NCBI GenBank assembly: GCA_039028895.1
Contig: JBCCHF010000005.1
Coordinates: 171,253 to 235,252, forward strand
Reading direction: 5' to 3'
Source: JAHDCJ01 sp039028895
GTDB lineage: Bacteria; Bacteroidota; Bacteroidia; Chitinophagales; Saprospiraceae
DNA: 64,000 nt
Below are positions 43,784-52,834 of the stretch, in pieces. Below the pieces are notes generated by a model. It saw only the letters and a list, made by a program, of their open reading frames with translations. It was not told the DNA's origin and ran no database searches. How positions within the stretch are numbered: the stretch's first letter is position 1; every line of letters starts with the position of its first letter. The position numbers and the translations under genes are program-made.

Positions 43784-44983
43784 ATGAAAAATACAAGGAG
43801 AGATTTTCTTAAAGCATCAGTGCTGGCATCTGGCTCATTATTTATCCCAACTTTCCTGAAAGGATTTGATGTCGGAACACATAGGCTGGGAAAGGAGCAG
43901 GGTAAGGTGTTGGTGATTATCCAAATGAGCGGAGGTAATGATGGACTCAACGCATGTGTGCCTTATCGAAACGATATATATTATCAAAGCAGACCAACAC
44001 TAGCTGTAAAAGATTCAGATGTCTTGAAACTTAACGATGAGATCGGGTTTAATCCTGTGATGGAACCCATGAAAGCATTGTTTGACGATGGTTTGGTTTC
44101 TGTCATTAATAATGTTGGTTACCCTGATCCTAATAGGTCCCATTTCAGATCAATGGATATCTGGCAGACTGCTTCTGGTGCTAAAGAATATCTGAGTACC
44201 GGGTGGCTTGGCCGTTACCTCGACCTGACTTGCAAAGACTGTAATCCGTATCATGCTCTTGAGATGGATGATACGCTGAGTCTATCGATGAAGGGGGTAG
44301 AGTCATCTGGATTTGCGGTTGGTAATCTTGCTCAATTGAAGAAAACTACAGGCAGTCCTTTTCTCAAAACGGTCGCACATCATCATGATCATGCCCATGA
44401 AGAAAATGTTGCATATCTGTATCGGACTATGGCAAGTACGATCTCGTCTGCCGATTATTTGTATGAGCAGGCCAAGACATTCAGTACAAAAACTGTATAT
44501 CCGGGGAACAAACTAGGTAAAACCCTGAAACAGGTGGCCGAACTGATAATTGCCGGTACAGATACCAGGGTTTATTACGTCAATTTTGACGGATTTGACA
44601 CACACGCCAGGCAGCGTGGTATGCAGGATAATTTACTCAAGCAATATGCACTCGCCATGAAGGCATTTACCGATGATCTTCGCACACATAACCTGATTGA
44701 TGATACCTTGGTCATGACCTTTAGTGAATTTGGCCGGAGGGTGAAACAAAATGCCTCCGGTGGTACAGACCATGGTACCGCAAATAACATGTATTTAGTT
44801 GGTGGCGGTTTGAAAAATCCAGGTGTTTTCAATTCAGGCCCTAACCTCCTTGATCTTGATAATGGCGATCTTAAGTATGAAATCGACTTTAGGAGGGTTT
44901 ATGCTACTATCCTGAAAAACTGGTTAGGGGTAAAAGATGGAGGCGTGCTGGGTAGAAAATTTGAATTATTAGATGTAGTTTGA
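43784..44983 (+). CDS. DUF1501-family protein with twin-arginine-type signal
   Basis: The 399-residue product starts with MKNTRRDFLKASVLASGSLF, a twin-arginine export signal (RRDFLK); an in-frame ATG lies 15 bases upstream at 43769. The core is sulfatase/alkaline-phosphatase-like: IQMSGGNDGLNACVPY at about 43-58, DGFDTHARQRG and the late TFSEFGRRVKQN and GTDHGTANNMYLVGG. Gly and metal-binding residues are kept. It follows DUF1800 by 72 bases and is probably co-transcribed. Confidence 0.92.
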   Translation: MKNTRRDFLKASVLASGSLFIPTFLKGFDVGTHRLGKEQGKVLVIIQMSGGNDGLNACVPYRNDIYYQSRPTLAVKDSDVLKLNDEIGFNPVMEPMKALFDDGLVSVINNVGYPDPNRSHFRSMDIWQTASGAKEYLSTGWLGRYLDLTCKDCNPYHALEMDDTLSLSMKGVESSGFAVGNLAQLKKTTGSPFLKTVAHHHDHAHEENVAYLYRTMASTISSADYLYEQAKTFSTKTVYPGNKLGKTLKQVAELIIAGTDTRVYYVNFDGFDTHARQRGMQDNLLKQYALAMKAFTDDLRTHNLIDDTLVMTFSEFGRRVKQNASGGTDHGTANNMYLVGGGLKNPGVFNSGPNLLDLDNGDLKYEIDFRRVYATILKNWLGVKDGGVLGRKFELLDVV

Positions 44984-45010
44984 GCAAAGAACGTCTAAAC
45001 TTTAGGTCAG

Positions 45011-46099
45011 TTACTTCTGCGCCCTGACGATCAGGACAATAATCACGAAAACAAAAATAATGTTTGGGATCCAGACACCTATGGCTGGCGGCCAGTTACC
45101 ACTGGTGGAAAACGTCATTGAGAATTTGGACAAGAAGACATAAGAAGCACTGAGGCCAGCGCCAATTGCTAGATGAAGGCCCATACCGCCTCTAACCTTT
45201 CTTGACGCTACTGCCATTCCGATAAAGGTGAGAATAAAGACTGTAAAAGCATCAGCTGTACGCCTGTGACGTTCGACTTCAAAAACGGTCAATCCCCTGG
45301 CTCCTCGCTTTTTTTCAGCGTTGATAAACTTAACGAGTTCGGGAGTGGTCATTGTTTCTTTCATGTTGTCACGCCGCTCGAGGTCTCCTGGGGCTACGTT
45401 TAACATGGTATCAAGAACCTTGCCTGAGGTCAAGGTTTCATACATGCCATCCGGACTAATTGTTCTTACCCGGTAATTTCGGAGTCGCCAAATTTGTTCC
45501 TCTTTTTGATACTCGGCTCTTGCAGCGAATAATTTTGATTTTAGCTTGCTGTTTTCGAACTCTTCCAATGTGAAGTCGTAAGCCAAACTATCTCTCACAC
45601 TGTACCGACGCATATACATTTTTATGCTGTCATTGAGATACATATGGATATCTTTGGTTTTACCCTCATAATTGAATTTCCAGATGTAGGTATTCTCGAA
45701 ATGTACCCTGCCTTTGTTGGCGTGTGGAATGACGAAATGATTACCAAAAAGATGAAGGGCAGAAACAATGGCACCGGCAATAAAATAGGGCCACATCAAT
45801 CGGTAAAAACTGGTGCCTGCATTGAAAATAGAGATGATCTCTGAGTTATAGGCCATCCTCGATGTAAAGAAAATAACGGTTAGCATGGCATACACAGGCC
45901 AAAGGAGGCCATTGATATGCGGGATGTAATTGACATAATAATCCTTGATGAAAGACTTTATAGGAATGTTGTCTTCAATATAATCGTCCACTTTTTCACT
46001 GAAATCTATAGCTACCGCAACGATCGAAAAGATCATTACACAATAGAAAAAAGTAGTGAGGTACTTTTTGATTATATATTTATCCAGTGTTTTAAGCAT
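45011..46099 (-). CDS. LptF/LptG-family permease
   Basis: The 362-residue protein has six helices: three near the N terminus (about 13-35, 55-80, 95-120), a periplasmic beta domain (about 125-265) and three at the C terminus. LptF and LptG are the membrane subunits of the LptB2FG transporter that extracts lipopolysaccharide from the inner membrane. The start TLDKYIIKKYLTTFFYC is typical. Whether it is F or G cannot be told. It follows tgt by 34 bases on the same strand. Confidence 0.92.
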   Translation of the reverse strand: MLKTLDKYIIKKYLTTFFYCVMIFSIVAVAIDFSEKVDDYIEDNIPIKSFIKDYYVNYIPHINGLLWPVYAMLTVIFFTSRMAYNSEIISIFNAGTSFYRLMWPYFIAGAIVSALHLFGNHFVIPHANKGRVHFENTYIWKFNYEGKTKDIHMYLNDSIKMYMRRYSVRDSLAYDFTLEEFENSKLKSKLFAARAEYQKEEQIWRLRNYRVRTISPDGMYETLTSGKVLDTMLNVAPGDLERRDNMKETMTTPELVKFINAEKKRGARGLTVFEVERHRRTADAFTVFILTFIGMAVASRKVRGGMGLHLAIGAGLSASYVFLSKFSMTFSTSGNWPPAIGVWIPNIIFVFVIIVLIVRAQK

Positions 46100-46133
46100 T
46101 ATCGTATGTCAAGTAACGAATAAAGTCGTTAAC

Positions 46134-47264
46134 CTATAATCTTACATCCAAATTTTGCACCATCATTTGTTTCCATTCGGCAAAATCACCATCGAGGATA
46201 TGTTGCCTTGCTTCTCCCACAAGCCAAAGGAAAAAAGACAAGTTGTGGATACTGGCTATCTGGGCGCCTAATATTTCTTTACTATGAATTAAATGTCTGA
46301 GATAAGCTTTCGAGTAAAAACGGCTGGTATGCGCTGTGCTATTTTCGTCAATGGGGCTGAAGTCGTTTTTCCATTTCAGATTTTTGATGTTGATCGTACC
46401 ATTCGATGTATACAATAATCCGTGTCTTGCGTTGCGTGTTGGTAGCACACAATCAAACATGTCGATGCCAAGTGCAATACACTCCAACAAATTTGTTGGT
46501 GTGCCGACGCCCATCAGGTAACGCGGTTTTTCTTTAGGCAATATTTCGCAAACCCACTCGGTAACTTCATACATCTTGTCGGCTGGTTCACCAACTGACA
46601 GTCCGCCTATCGCATTTCCTTCTCTGTCTAATTCTGCTATTTTTTCTGCAGACTCTTGTCTTAAATCTTTGTAAGTGCTGCCCTGTACAATTGGGAACAG
46701 GGTCTGGTTGTACCCATAGCGTCCGGTCGTTTTGTCAAAATGGTCGCAGCAGCGTTTTGCCCACCGATGAGTAAGGTCTAATGATTTTCGGGCATACCCG
46801 TATTCACAAGGGTAAGGTGTACACTCGTCAAGGGCCATTATGATGTCGGCTCCGATCTCTCTTTGAATATCAATGGCAGTTTCGGGGGTGAAAACATGGC
46901 TTGAACCATCAATGTGTGACCGAAAAGTGACCCCTTCCTCTTTGATCTTGCGTCGTTGACTGAGCGAATACACCTGGTAGCCACCACTATCGGTCAACAT
47001 GGGTTTCGTCCAACCATTGAATTTATGGAGGCCGCCAGCTTTCCTGATCGTTTCGGTCCCGGGCCGGAGGTAAAGATGATATGTATTGCCAAGAATGATT
47101 TGTGCCTTAACGACTTCGTCAAGCTCTTTTTGATGCAGACCTTTCACTGTTCCTGCAGTCCCAACAGGCATAAAGATCGGGGTGAGAATGGATCCATGAT
47201 CCGTCTCTAATTTTCCTGCTCTTGCATTTGATGCCGGATCAGTTGATTGTACCTCAAATTTCAT
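46134..47264 (-). CDS. tgt: tRNA-guanine transglycosylase
   Basis: Tgt exchanges guanine-34 for preQ1 in tRNAs with GUN anticodons. The start is placed at 47264 (MKFEVQST), giving 376 residues, the usual length; the frame is open to 47336. Active-site segments are DSGGYQVYSL, the nucleophile Asp in MFDCVLPTRNARHG, and GGLSVGE. The zinc site is degenerate: where E. coli Tgt has CxCxxC the sequence has STAHTS, leaving only the later His in SIHNLSFF. From memory, this loss is shared by other Bacteroidota enzymes. Confidence 0.95.
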   Translation of the reverse strand: MKFEVQSTDPASNARAGKLETDHGSILTPIFMPVGTAGTVKGLHQKELDEVVKAQIILGNTYHLYLRPGTETIRKAGGLHKFNGWTKPMLTDSGGYQVYSLSQRRKIKEEGVTFRSHIDGSSHVFTPETAIDIQREIGADIIMALDECTPYPCEYGYARKSLDLTHRWAKRCCDHFDKTTGRYGYNQTLFPIVQGSTYKDLRQESAEKIAELDREGNAIGGLSVGEPADKMYEVTEWVCEILPKEKPRYLMGVGTPTNLLECIALGIDMFDCVLPTRNARHGLLYTSNGTINIKNLKWKNDFSPIDENSTAHTSRFYSKAYLRHLIHSKEILGAQIASIHNLSFFLWLVGEARQHILDGDFAEWKQMMVQNLDVRL

Positions 47265-47475
47265 TGGCAATTTGAATTCGTTATTTTTTGGATTCGCAAA
47301 TTTATATTTATTTGAGCGTCGGTTAAAATTTAACAAGGGGTCCTCTTTGAGAGACCCTGCTGGAACAAACTGAAAATTGACTTAATTTTCGGTCTGTTAG
47401 CAAGGAATTTGCTCGGAAATTCATACTCCAGGCAGGGGCTCTGTGAAAAAAGACCCTGCGTAACTAAAAGCGTAG

Positions 47476-48600
47476 ATGTTCCATTTTAATGCCATATGGG
47501 TTGTTTTTTTATTGGCTTCTGTCATTCAGTTGATGTATTGGGGTATCGGGTTTATGCGTTTACGCAGGTATCTCAGTAGGAAAAAAATAAATCGGGAAAA
47601 CGAGACCAAAAGATCTTTGTCTGTAGTCATTTGCGCCAGGAATGAAGCAGAAAATATCAGCAACAACCTTCCGGCAATATTAAATCAAGACTATCCCGAA
47701 TTTGAGGTGTTGGTAGTCAACGACGGGTCGACAGATGAAACAGCAGTTGTTTTGCATAAACTCCAACAGGAGTATGCCCATCTTTCAGTACTGCATATTG
47801 GCGATAAGCCAGCAGATAGTATTGGTAAAAAGTATGCCCTTGAACGAGGAATCCATGCCGCTGCCAGCCCTTGGCTGGTATTGACTGATGCAGATTGCCA
47901 GCCAATCTCAGATCAATGGTTAAAAGCCATGGATGCAGGAATGGCAGAAGGCAAACTGGTCGGCCTTGGTTACGGACCATATGCCAGGAGAAAAGGTTTG
48001 CTTAACAAATTGATCCGGTTTGAGACGGTATATACCGCCATTCAATATTTTTCATTTGCATTATGGGGGAAACCATACATGGGCGTGGGCAGAAACCTGA
48101 TGTACCACAAAGCATTATTCACGGAAAGTAACGGATTTTCAAACCATGCCCACCTGGCTTCTGGCGATGATGATCTTTTTATCAATACAATAGCAACCGG
48201 CGCCAATACAGCAACCATTATTGATGTAAGCGCTTTTGTAATATCGACCCCTGAACTCACCTTTCGGAAATATGTGCGACAGAAAAGCAGGCATTTTACC
48301 ACAAGCAAGCATTACAGGTTTTCTCATGCCGCTATGTTGTTTTTGCTATCGCTGTCACATTTTTTATTTTATGGTGGGTTTTTCACGCTACTCGTTTTCG
48401 ATTTTCGTTTTACCACGTTCCTTTTTCTTATTGCGGTCACGCGATTTATTTTTTTACACCTAGTGTATGAAGTGATTTTACACGAGTTTAAGGAAAAGGA
48501 CTTACACGTTTGGATTCCCCTCCTGGATTTTTTCTACCTACTGTTCATTCTCCTACTTGCTCCAACACTTCTCCTAACCAATATGAGAAAATGGAAGTAA
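47476..48600 (+). CDS. Membrane glycosyltransferase family 2 protein
   Basis: The 374-residue product has an N-terminal membrane helix (about 5-25), a GT-A domain (about 45-280) with VVNDGSTDET, LTDADC (the DxD-type motif) and SGDDDLF, and two to three helices at the C terminus (about 285-365). Such enzymes make surface polysaccharides or glycolipids. The acceptor is unknown. The stop overlaps the start of the sigma factor gene by 10 bases. Confidence 0.92.
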   Translation: MFHFNAIWVVFLLASVIQLMYWGIGFMRLRRYLSRKKINRENETKRSLSVVICARNEAENISNNLPAILNQDYPEFEVLVVNDGSTDETAVVLHKLQQEYAHLSVLHIGDKPADSIGKKYALERGIHAAASPWLVLTDADCQPISDQWLKAMDAGMAEGKLVGLGYGPYARRKGLLNKLIRFETVYTAIQYFSFALWGKPYMGVGRNLMYHKALFTESNGFSNHAHLASGDDDLFINTIATGANTATIIDVSAFVISTPELTFRKYVRQKSRHFTTSKHYRFSHAAMLFLLSLSHFLFYGGFFTLLVFDFRFTTFLFLIAVTRFIFLHLVYEVILHEFKEKDLHVWIPLLDFFYLLFILLLAPTLLLTNMRKWK

Positions 48601-49205
48601 ACAAAAATCTTTCTGAAAAAGCCCTCGAAGACTATGACCTCGTAAAAAGAGCCGTTAATTATTCAGATCAGCAAGCCTACTCAGAACTGCTAAAACGGTA
48701 TAGGGATTCTATATTTCACATGATGCTAAAAATGGTGCATAACCGGGAAGATGCTGACGATCTTACCCTCGAGGCATTTGGGAAGGCATTCCGTCGTCTC
48801 GATTCCTATTCCCCAAAATATGCATTCAGCACATGGTTATTTAAGATTGCCATCAATAATGCCATTGATTTTATTCGCAAAAAGAGATTGCACCTCCTTT
48901 CCATTGATGACTCCATGATGTCAGACAGTGATCAGAGTTATTCCTCAAACTTAAGGTCTAATACTCTTGATCCAGAACAAAAATACATCCGGGACCAGAA
49001 GTTGGTTATGACCCGTCGTTTATTAGAAAGGCTCAGCCATAAATATCGACTTATGATCGAACTTCGGTTTTTTGAGGAGTTATCCTATGACCAGATCTCC
49101 AAGGAACTTAATATTCCTCTGGGCACTGTAAAGGCACAGCTTTTCAGAGCAAAAGAGATCCTTTCCAATCTTGCAAAGACCCAGCGCGTAGCAGGCAGGA
49201 TTTAG
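48591..49205 (+). CDS. ECF-type RNA polymerase sigma factor
   Basis: The start is placed at the ATG at 48591, which overlaps the glycosyltransferase stop, because residues upstream of it in the longer frame are only an antisense-like extension. The 204-residue product has region 2 (DADDLTLEAFGKAFRRLDSY, STWLFKIAINNAIDFIRKKR) and region 4 (LMIELRFFEELSYDQISKEL, PLGTVKAQLFRAKEIL). No anti-sigma gene is adjacent. It may control its own operon or envelope genes. Confidence 0.93.
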   Translation: MEVNKNLSEKALEDYDLVKRAVNYSDQQAYSELLKRYRDSIFHMMLKMVHNREDADDLTLEAFGKAFRRLDSYSPKYAFSTWLFKIAINNAIDFIRKKRLHLLSIDDSMMSDSDQSYSSNLRSNTLDPEQKYIRDQKLVMTRRLLERLSHKYRLMIELRFFEELSYDQISKELNIPLGTVKAQLFRAKEILSNLAKTQRVAGRI

Positions 49206-49245
49206 CATTATTAGCCAAAAAATAACATTCAGCGGCCAAATTCAT

Positions 49246-49253
49246 TACCTTTG
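49246..49253 (+). promoter_or_regulatory. Candidate -7 box of rsmG
   Basis: TACCTTTG matches TAnnTTTG, 23 bases before the ATG of rsmG at 49277. No TTTG is found at -33. This would give a leader of about 17 bases. Confidence 0.45.
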
Positions 49254-49276
49254 CATCTGTCACAATTTGGAGGTAA

Positions 49277-49903
49277 ATGGAATCAATCTATCGCTATTTT
49301 TCGGATTTAAGCCCCAGGCAGATCGAGCAATTTGAGATGCTTGACCCGTTGTATCGTGAATGGAATGAAAAGATCAATGTCATTTCCCGTAAGGACATTG
49401 ATAACCTTTACATTCGACATATTCTCCATTCTTTGAGTATTGCTGCGGTGATTTCCTTTCGGGATGGAACTGAGGTTATCGACCTCGGTACCGGAGGAGG
49501 ATTCCCAGGGATTCCTTTAGCCATTATTTTTCCTGACGTGAGATTTTTCCTGATTGACGGTACACGAAAGAAACTGAAAGTGGTTGAGGCCGTGAGGGAT
49601 GCTCTTGAGCTTAAGAATATCACGATTCGACATATCAGGGCAGAAGACTTCAAACATAAAACCGACTTTGTAATAAGTAGGGCAGTGACCCGCCTTCCCC
49701 AGCTATGGCAATGGAGTCGAAAACTCATCAAAAAGCCTCAGATTAATTCAATTCCTAACGGACTTTTCGCTTTAAAGGGGGGAGATATCAATGCTGAAAT
49801 TAACGAATTACCGAAAGGAGAATACGTTGATGTGTATCCTTTGCAAGAATTCATGCCAGAACCGACTTTCGAAGAAAAATATCTGATCTATTTACAGTCC
49901 TGA
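49277..49903 (+). CDS. rsmG: 16S rRNA (guanine-527-N7)-methyltransferase
   Basis: RsmG methylates N7 of G527 in the 530 loop of 16S rRNA, using SAM. The 208-residue product has the SAM motif VIDLGTGGGFPGIPLAI (about 65-81) and LIDGTRKKLKVV, then the VISRAVTRL motif. The length is normal. It stands alone on the plus strand with its own -7 box, converging with pdxA. Confidence 0.95.
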   Translation: MESIYRYFSDLSPRQIEQFEMLDPLYREWNEKINVISRKDIDNLYIRHILHSLSIAAVISFRDGTEVIDLGTGGGFPGIPLAIIFPDVRFFLIDGTRKKLKVVEAVRDALELKNITIRHIRAEDFKHKTDFVISRAVTRLPQLWQWSRKLIKKPQINSIPNGLFALKGGDINAEINELPKGEYVDVYPLQEFMPEPTFEEKYLIYLQS

Positions 49904-49932
49904 GTTTAATGTAAACGATTTTGAGGGAAATA

Positions 49933-50994
49933 TTAGTTGCCTGGTTGCCGCTCAGATTCAATCTCCTGTTTCATCATCGGGTTGCTGGTCATTTCCTCGT
50001 AGTCTCTACGATTCCTTACCAGGTCAATTGCTGTAAATAAAGCTTTTCGAAACGACGAAGGGTTGGCTATGTTTTGTCCGGCAATTTCATGTGCAGTTCC
50101 ATGGTCAGGAGAGGTGCGGATGCAAGGCAGACCACAGGTGTAATTCACGCCGGCCCCAAATGACAAGGCTTTGAAAGGGATCAGCCCCTGGTCGTGGTAC
50201 ATGGCCAGAATGGCATCAAAGTTTTTCCATTGGCTGGAACCAAAGAAACCGTCAGCGGAGTAAGGTCCCATTACAATTATATTCTTTCTCTTGGCGTCTT
50301 TTACTGCCGGAATGATAATTTCTTCTTCCTCACTACCAAGCAAGCCATTGTCCCCTGCATGTGGGTTGAGTGCCAGTACGGCTATTTTGGGTCGGGCAAT
50401 ACCAAAATCCTGCTTGAGAGCATTATTGAGAATGGTTATCTTTTTTTCAATCAGTTCCTTTGTAATTGTCGCAGCGACATTAGCAAGCGGGAGGTGGTTA
50501 GTGACCAGTCCAATTCGAAGATCATCATTGACCAGTAGCATGACAGATTCACCGGCATTAAAGAAATCCGTCAGGTATTCGGTATGTCCCGGATAACGGA
50601 ACCCAGCCATTTCTACTGCCTTTTTATTGAAAGGTGCAGTTACCAGCGCATCAATTTTTCCTTCTTTAAGATCATGTGTAGCTGCTTCGAGGGAATTAAG
50701 TGCGTATTTACCGCCTACCTCATTAACAGTGCCCAAGGAAATATTGACATTCTCCTGCCAGCAATTGACTACATTCACATCATCAGAAAAAACCCGGTCA
50801 GCAGATTTAATGCCTCGATAGGAAAAATTATCAAGCTTGGCGATGTTTTTATGGTATGAAACAATTTTGGTGGAACCATATATGATAGGGATACACATTT
50901 TTGTGATTCTGTCATCGATCAGCGTCTTCAGGATCACTTCCAGTCCGATTCCATTAATATCACCTACACTAATTCCTATTTTTATTTTGCTCAT
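49933..50994 (-). CDS. pdxA: 4-hydroxythreonine-4-phosphate dehydrogenase
   Basis: PdxA oxidises 4-phosphohydroxy-L-threonine in DXP-dependent pyridoxal 5'-phosphate synthesis. The 353-residue product has the family start ISVGDINGIGLEVILK, the metal-binding HTEYLTDFF, LNPHAGDNGLLGSEE and MYHDQGLIPFKALSF, with all three His ligands. It precedes the convergent rsmG by 29 bases. The leucyl aminopeptidase gene lies 83 bases upstream. Confidence 0.96.
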   Translation of the reverse strand: MSKIKIGISVGDINGIGLEVILKTLIDDRITKMCIPIIYGSTKIVSYHKNIAKLDNFSYRGIKSADRVFSDDVNVVNCWQENVNISLGTVNEVGGKYALNSLEAATHDLKEGKIDALVTAPFNKKAVEMAGFRYPGHTEYLTDFFNAGESVMLLVNDDLRIGLVTNHLPLANVAATITKELIEKKITILNNALKQDFGIARPKIAVLALNPHAGDNGLLGSEEEEIIIPAVKDAKRKNIIVMGPYSADGFFGSSQWKNFDAILAMYHDQGLIPFKALSFGAGVNYTCGLPCIRTSPDHGTAHEIAGQNIANPSSFRKALFTAIDLVRNRRDYEEMTSNPMMKQEIESERQPGN

Positions 50995-51077
50995 TTTTTT
51001 TGATTGTCCGATGTTGTTTGTTGGTTGTCGGTTTGAAAAAATAAACTGTCAAACGACAAGAGTCAACTGCCAACATT

Positions 51078-52511
51078 TTAATAATTTGACAAAAAGTCAA
51101 GCATTAGCCTAACGCCAACTCCTGTGCCATTTTTGCCCCTGTATGAATCTTGCTGTTGCAGAAATGCTGAACCGGCTATATCGAAATGGAGCCATGGAAA
51201 ATCAGTGAAATGCTCCAGGAACTTTCCAGCGGTAATGGCTCCTGCATAACTGCCTCCAATATTTTTCATGTCGGCAATATCGGATTTCAGCATTTCGCCA
51301 TACTCTTCCCACATTGGGAGTTCTACCATGCGTTCATGCACTCTGAAACCGCTTTCCTTCACTTTGGCTTTGATAGCATCATCGGCATTACCCATCATGA
51401 CAAAACCATGAGGCCCGACTGCTCTGGCAGCAGAACCTGTAAGCGTTGCAAAGTCAATAACGAGTTCGGGTTTGAACTTTTTTGCAAAATGGAGGGCATC
51501 TGCTAATAGCATACGGCCTTCGGCGTCGGTATTCAATACTTCAACCGTCGAACCGCTATACATTTTGATAACATCACCAGGCACATAGGCATTATTGCCA
51601 GGTCTGTTATCGGTTGATGGAACGAGGCCAATGATATGTAAAGGGAGTTTACACTTGGCAACACCTAACATCGTTCCGCCTATTACCGCGGCACCCCCCA
51701 TGTCTGATTTCATGAAATCCATGGAATTGGCCGTTGGTTTGAGACTCAGGCCACCTGTATCATAAACCACGCCTTTTCCGACAAGGATTATTGGCTTTTT
51801 ATTCTTCGCTTTAGCTGGTTTCCATTCGATGATGCTAAAGGTCGGAGGATCGAAACTACCTTTGTTAACAGCTAAAAGTCCTCCCATTTTGAGAGACTGG
51901 ATCTTCTTTTTGTCAAAAACTTCAACTTTGAGCCCCGCTTCCTTGCCAATTTTCTTGTACTCTTTACTGAGTTGAACAGCAGTGAGATAGGAGAGGGGTT
52001 CATTTATAAGGTCTCTGGCTTTGCAGGTGGCTTCTACGACGATAGCAAGATATTTGACTTCTGCTGATTTTAGAGCCGAAGTATGAATCTTGAGTTTTTT
52101 GAGAGGCCCAGCTTTTTTTGAAGGATCTTTATAGTATTTGACGAATTTATAATTGCCAAGTGCAATTCCTTCAGCGACATCAAGCGCTAATCGCTCTTTT
52201 GAATGGTCGAGGATCGTAATTTCAGAAATGAAATAGTTTTTAAATACATCCAGTAAGTCGCATCCTTCTTTCCTGGCTTTTTCTTTCCTGTTGTTTGGTG
52301 CTTTTGTTGAGGGTAATCCGAGTACAACAACCACTGCATTACCTCTGTTAAACACAGCGTACCTGGCCCCATTAGTGAAAAGGTTTTTCAGGACAGCTGA
52401 TTCGTTTTCCGCGAGGAATTCCGAGGTTTCTTTTAGATTGTTATTATTGGTGATTATCAGTAAGTTATCTGTACTTTTTAAAGATCTTACTGAAGATATT
52501 TTACAATTCAT
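51078..52511 (-). CDS. M17-family leucyl aminopeptidase
   Basis: The 477-residue product is a two-metal cytosolic aminopeptidase. The C-terminal catalytic domain shows VGKGVVYDTGGLSLKP (Lys and Asp ligands), KSDMGGAAVIGG and NTDAEGRMLLAD with the Asp-Glu-Arg motif. The N-terminal half is the usual less-conserved alpha/beta domain. It removes N-terminal residues from short peptides. It starts the minus-strand pair with pdxA. Confidence 0.95.
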   Translation of the reverse strand: MNCKISSVRSLKSTDNLLIITNNNNLKETSEFLAENESAVLKNLFTNGARYAVFNRGNAVVVVLGLPSTKAPNNRKEKARKEGCDLLDVFKNYFISEITILDHSKERLALDVAEGIALGNYKFVKYYKDPSKKAGPLKKLKIHTSALKSAEVKYLAIVVEATCKARDLINEPLSYLTAVQLSKEYKKIGKEAGLKVEVFDKKKIQSLKMGGLLAVNKGSFDPPTFSIIEWKPAKAKNKKPIILVGKGVVYDTGGLSLKPTANSMDFMKSDMGGAAVIGGTMLGVAKCKLPLHIIGLVPSTDNRPGNNAYVPGDVIKMYSGSTVEVLNTDAEGRMLLADALHFAKKFKPELVIDFATLTGSAARAVGPHGFVMMGNADDAIKAKVKESGFRVHERMVELPMWEEYGEMLKSDIADMKNIGGSYAGAITAGKFLEHFTDFPWLHFDIAGSAFLQQQDSYRGKNGTGVGVRLMLDFLSNY

Positions 52512-52834
52512 TTTGCTGCTTCATTGAAATAATTTGCTAAGATAAGAAATCTTGACAAAGCCACTGGCAACAAAGAATATAGCAGATTCGGTAATTGGTT
52601 CCCTAACTCAAATGACAATTTCACCCTCCATAACGACACTTTCGCTAAATGCACCTTGTGCGGGTAGACATTAAAAAACATATTTGTATGGGCTCATACC
52701 GAGTGCTATCGGTATGAGCTGAATAAATGACCTGCCAGGTTAAGTTCATTGACTTTGCTGAATTTGATATTTTAGATTTCTTGAAAAGGTCAAATTCTTT
52801 TTGCTAATTTTCGGCTAAAGAATACGGTCTAAGC
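52512..52834. other. Divergent intergenic region between the aminopeptidase gene and rsmA
   Basis: About 320 bases with a strong hairpin at 52692-52719 and otherwise AT-rich sequence. TAATTTTC at 52805-52812 is near the TAnnTTTG consensus, with CTTG about 21 bases upstream, and may be the rsmA promoter. No coding frame is seen. Confidence 0.4.
52692..52719. repeat. Perfect hairpin in the aminopeptidase-rsmA divergent region
   Basis: GCTCATACCG at 52692-52701 and CGGTATGAGC at 52710-52719 form a perfect 10-base stem with an 8-base loop. No T-run follows on the plus strand; the minus strand has one only about 14 bases on. Neither neighbouring gene points into it, so it is not an ordinary 3' terminator; an operator or 5'-leader structure is possible. 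Confidence 0.55.
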
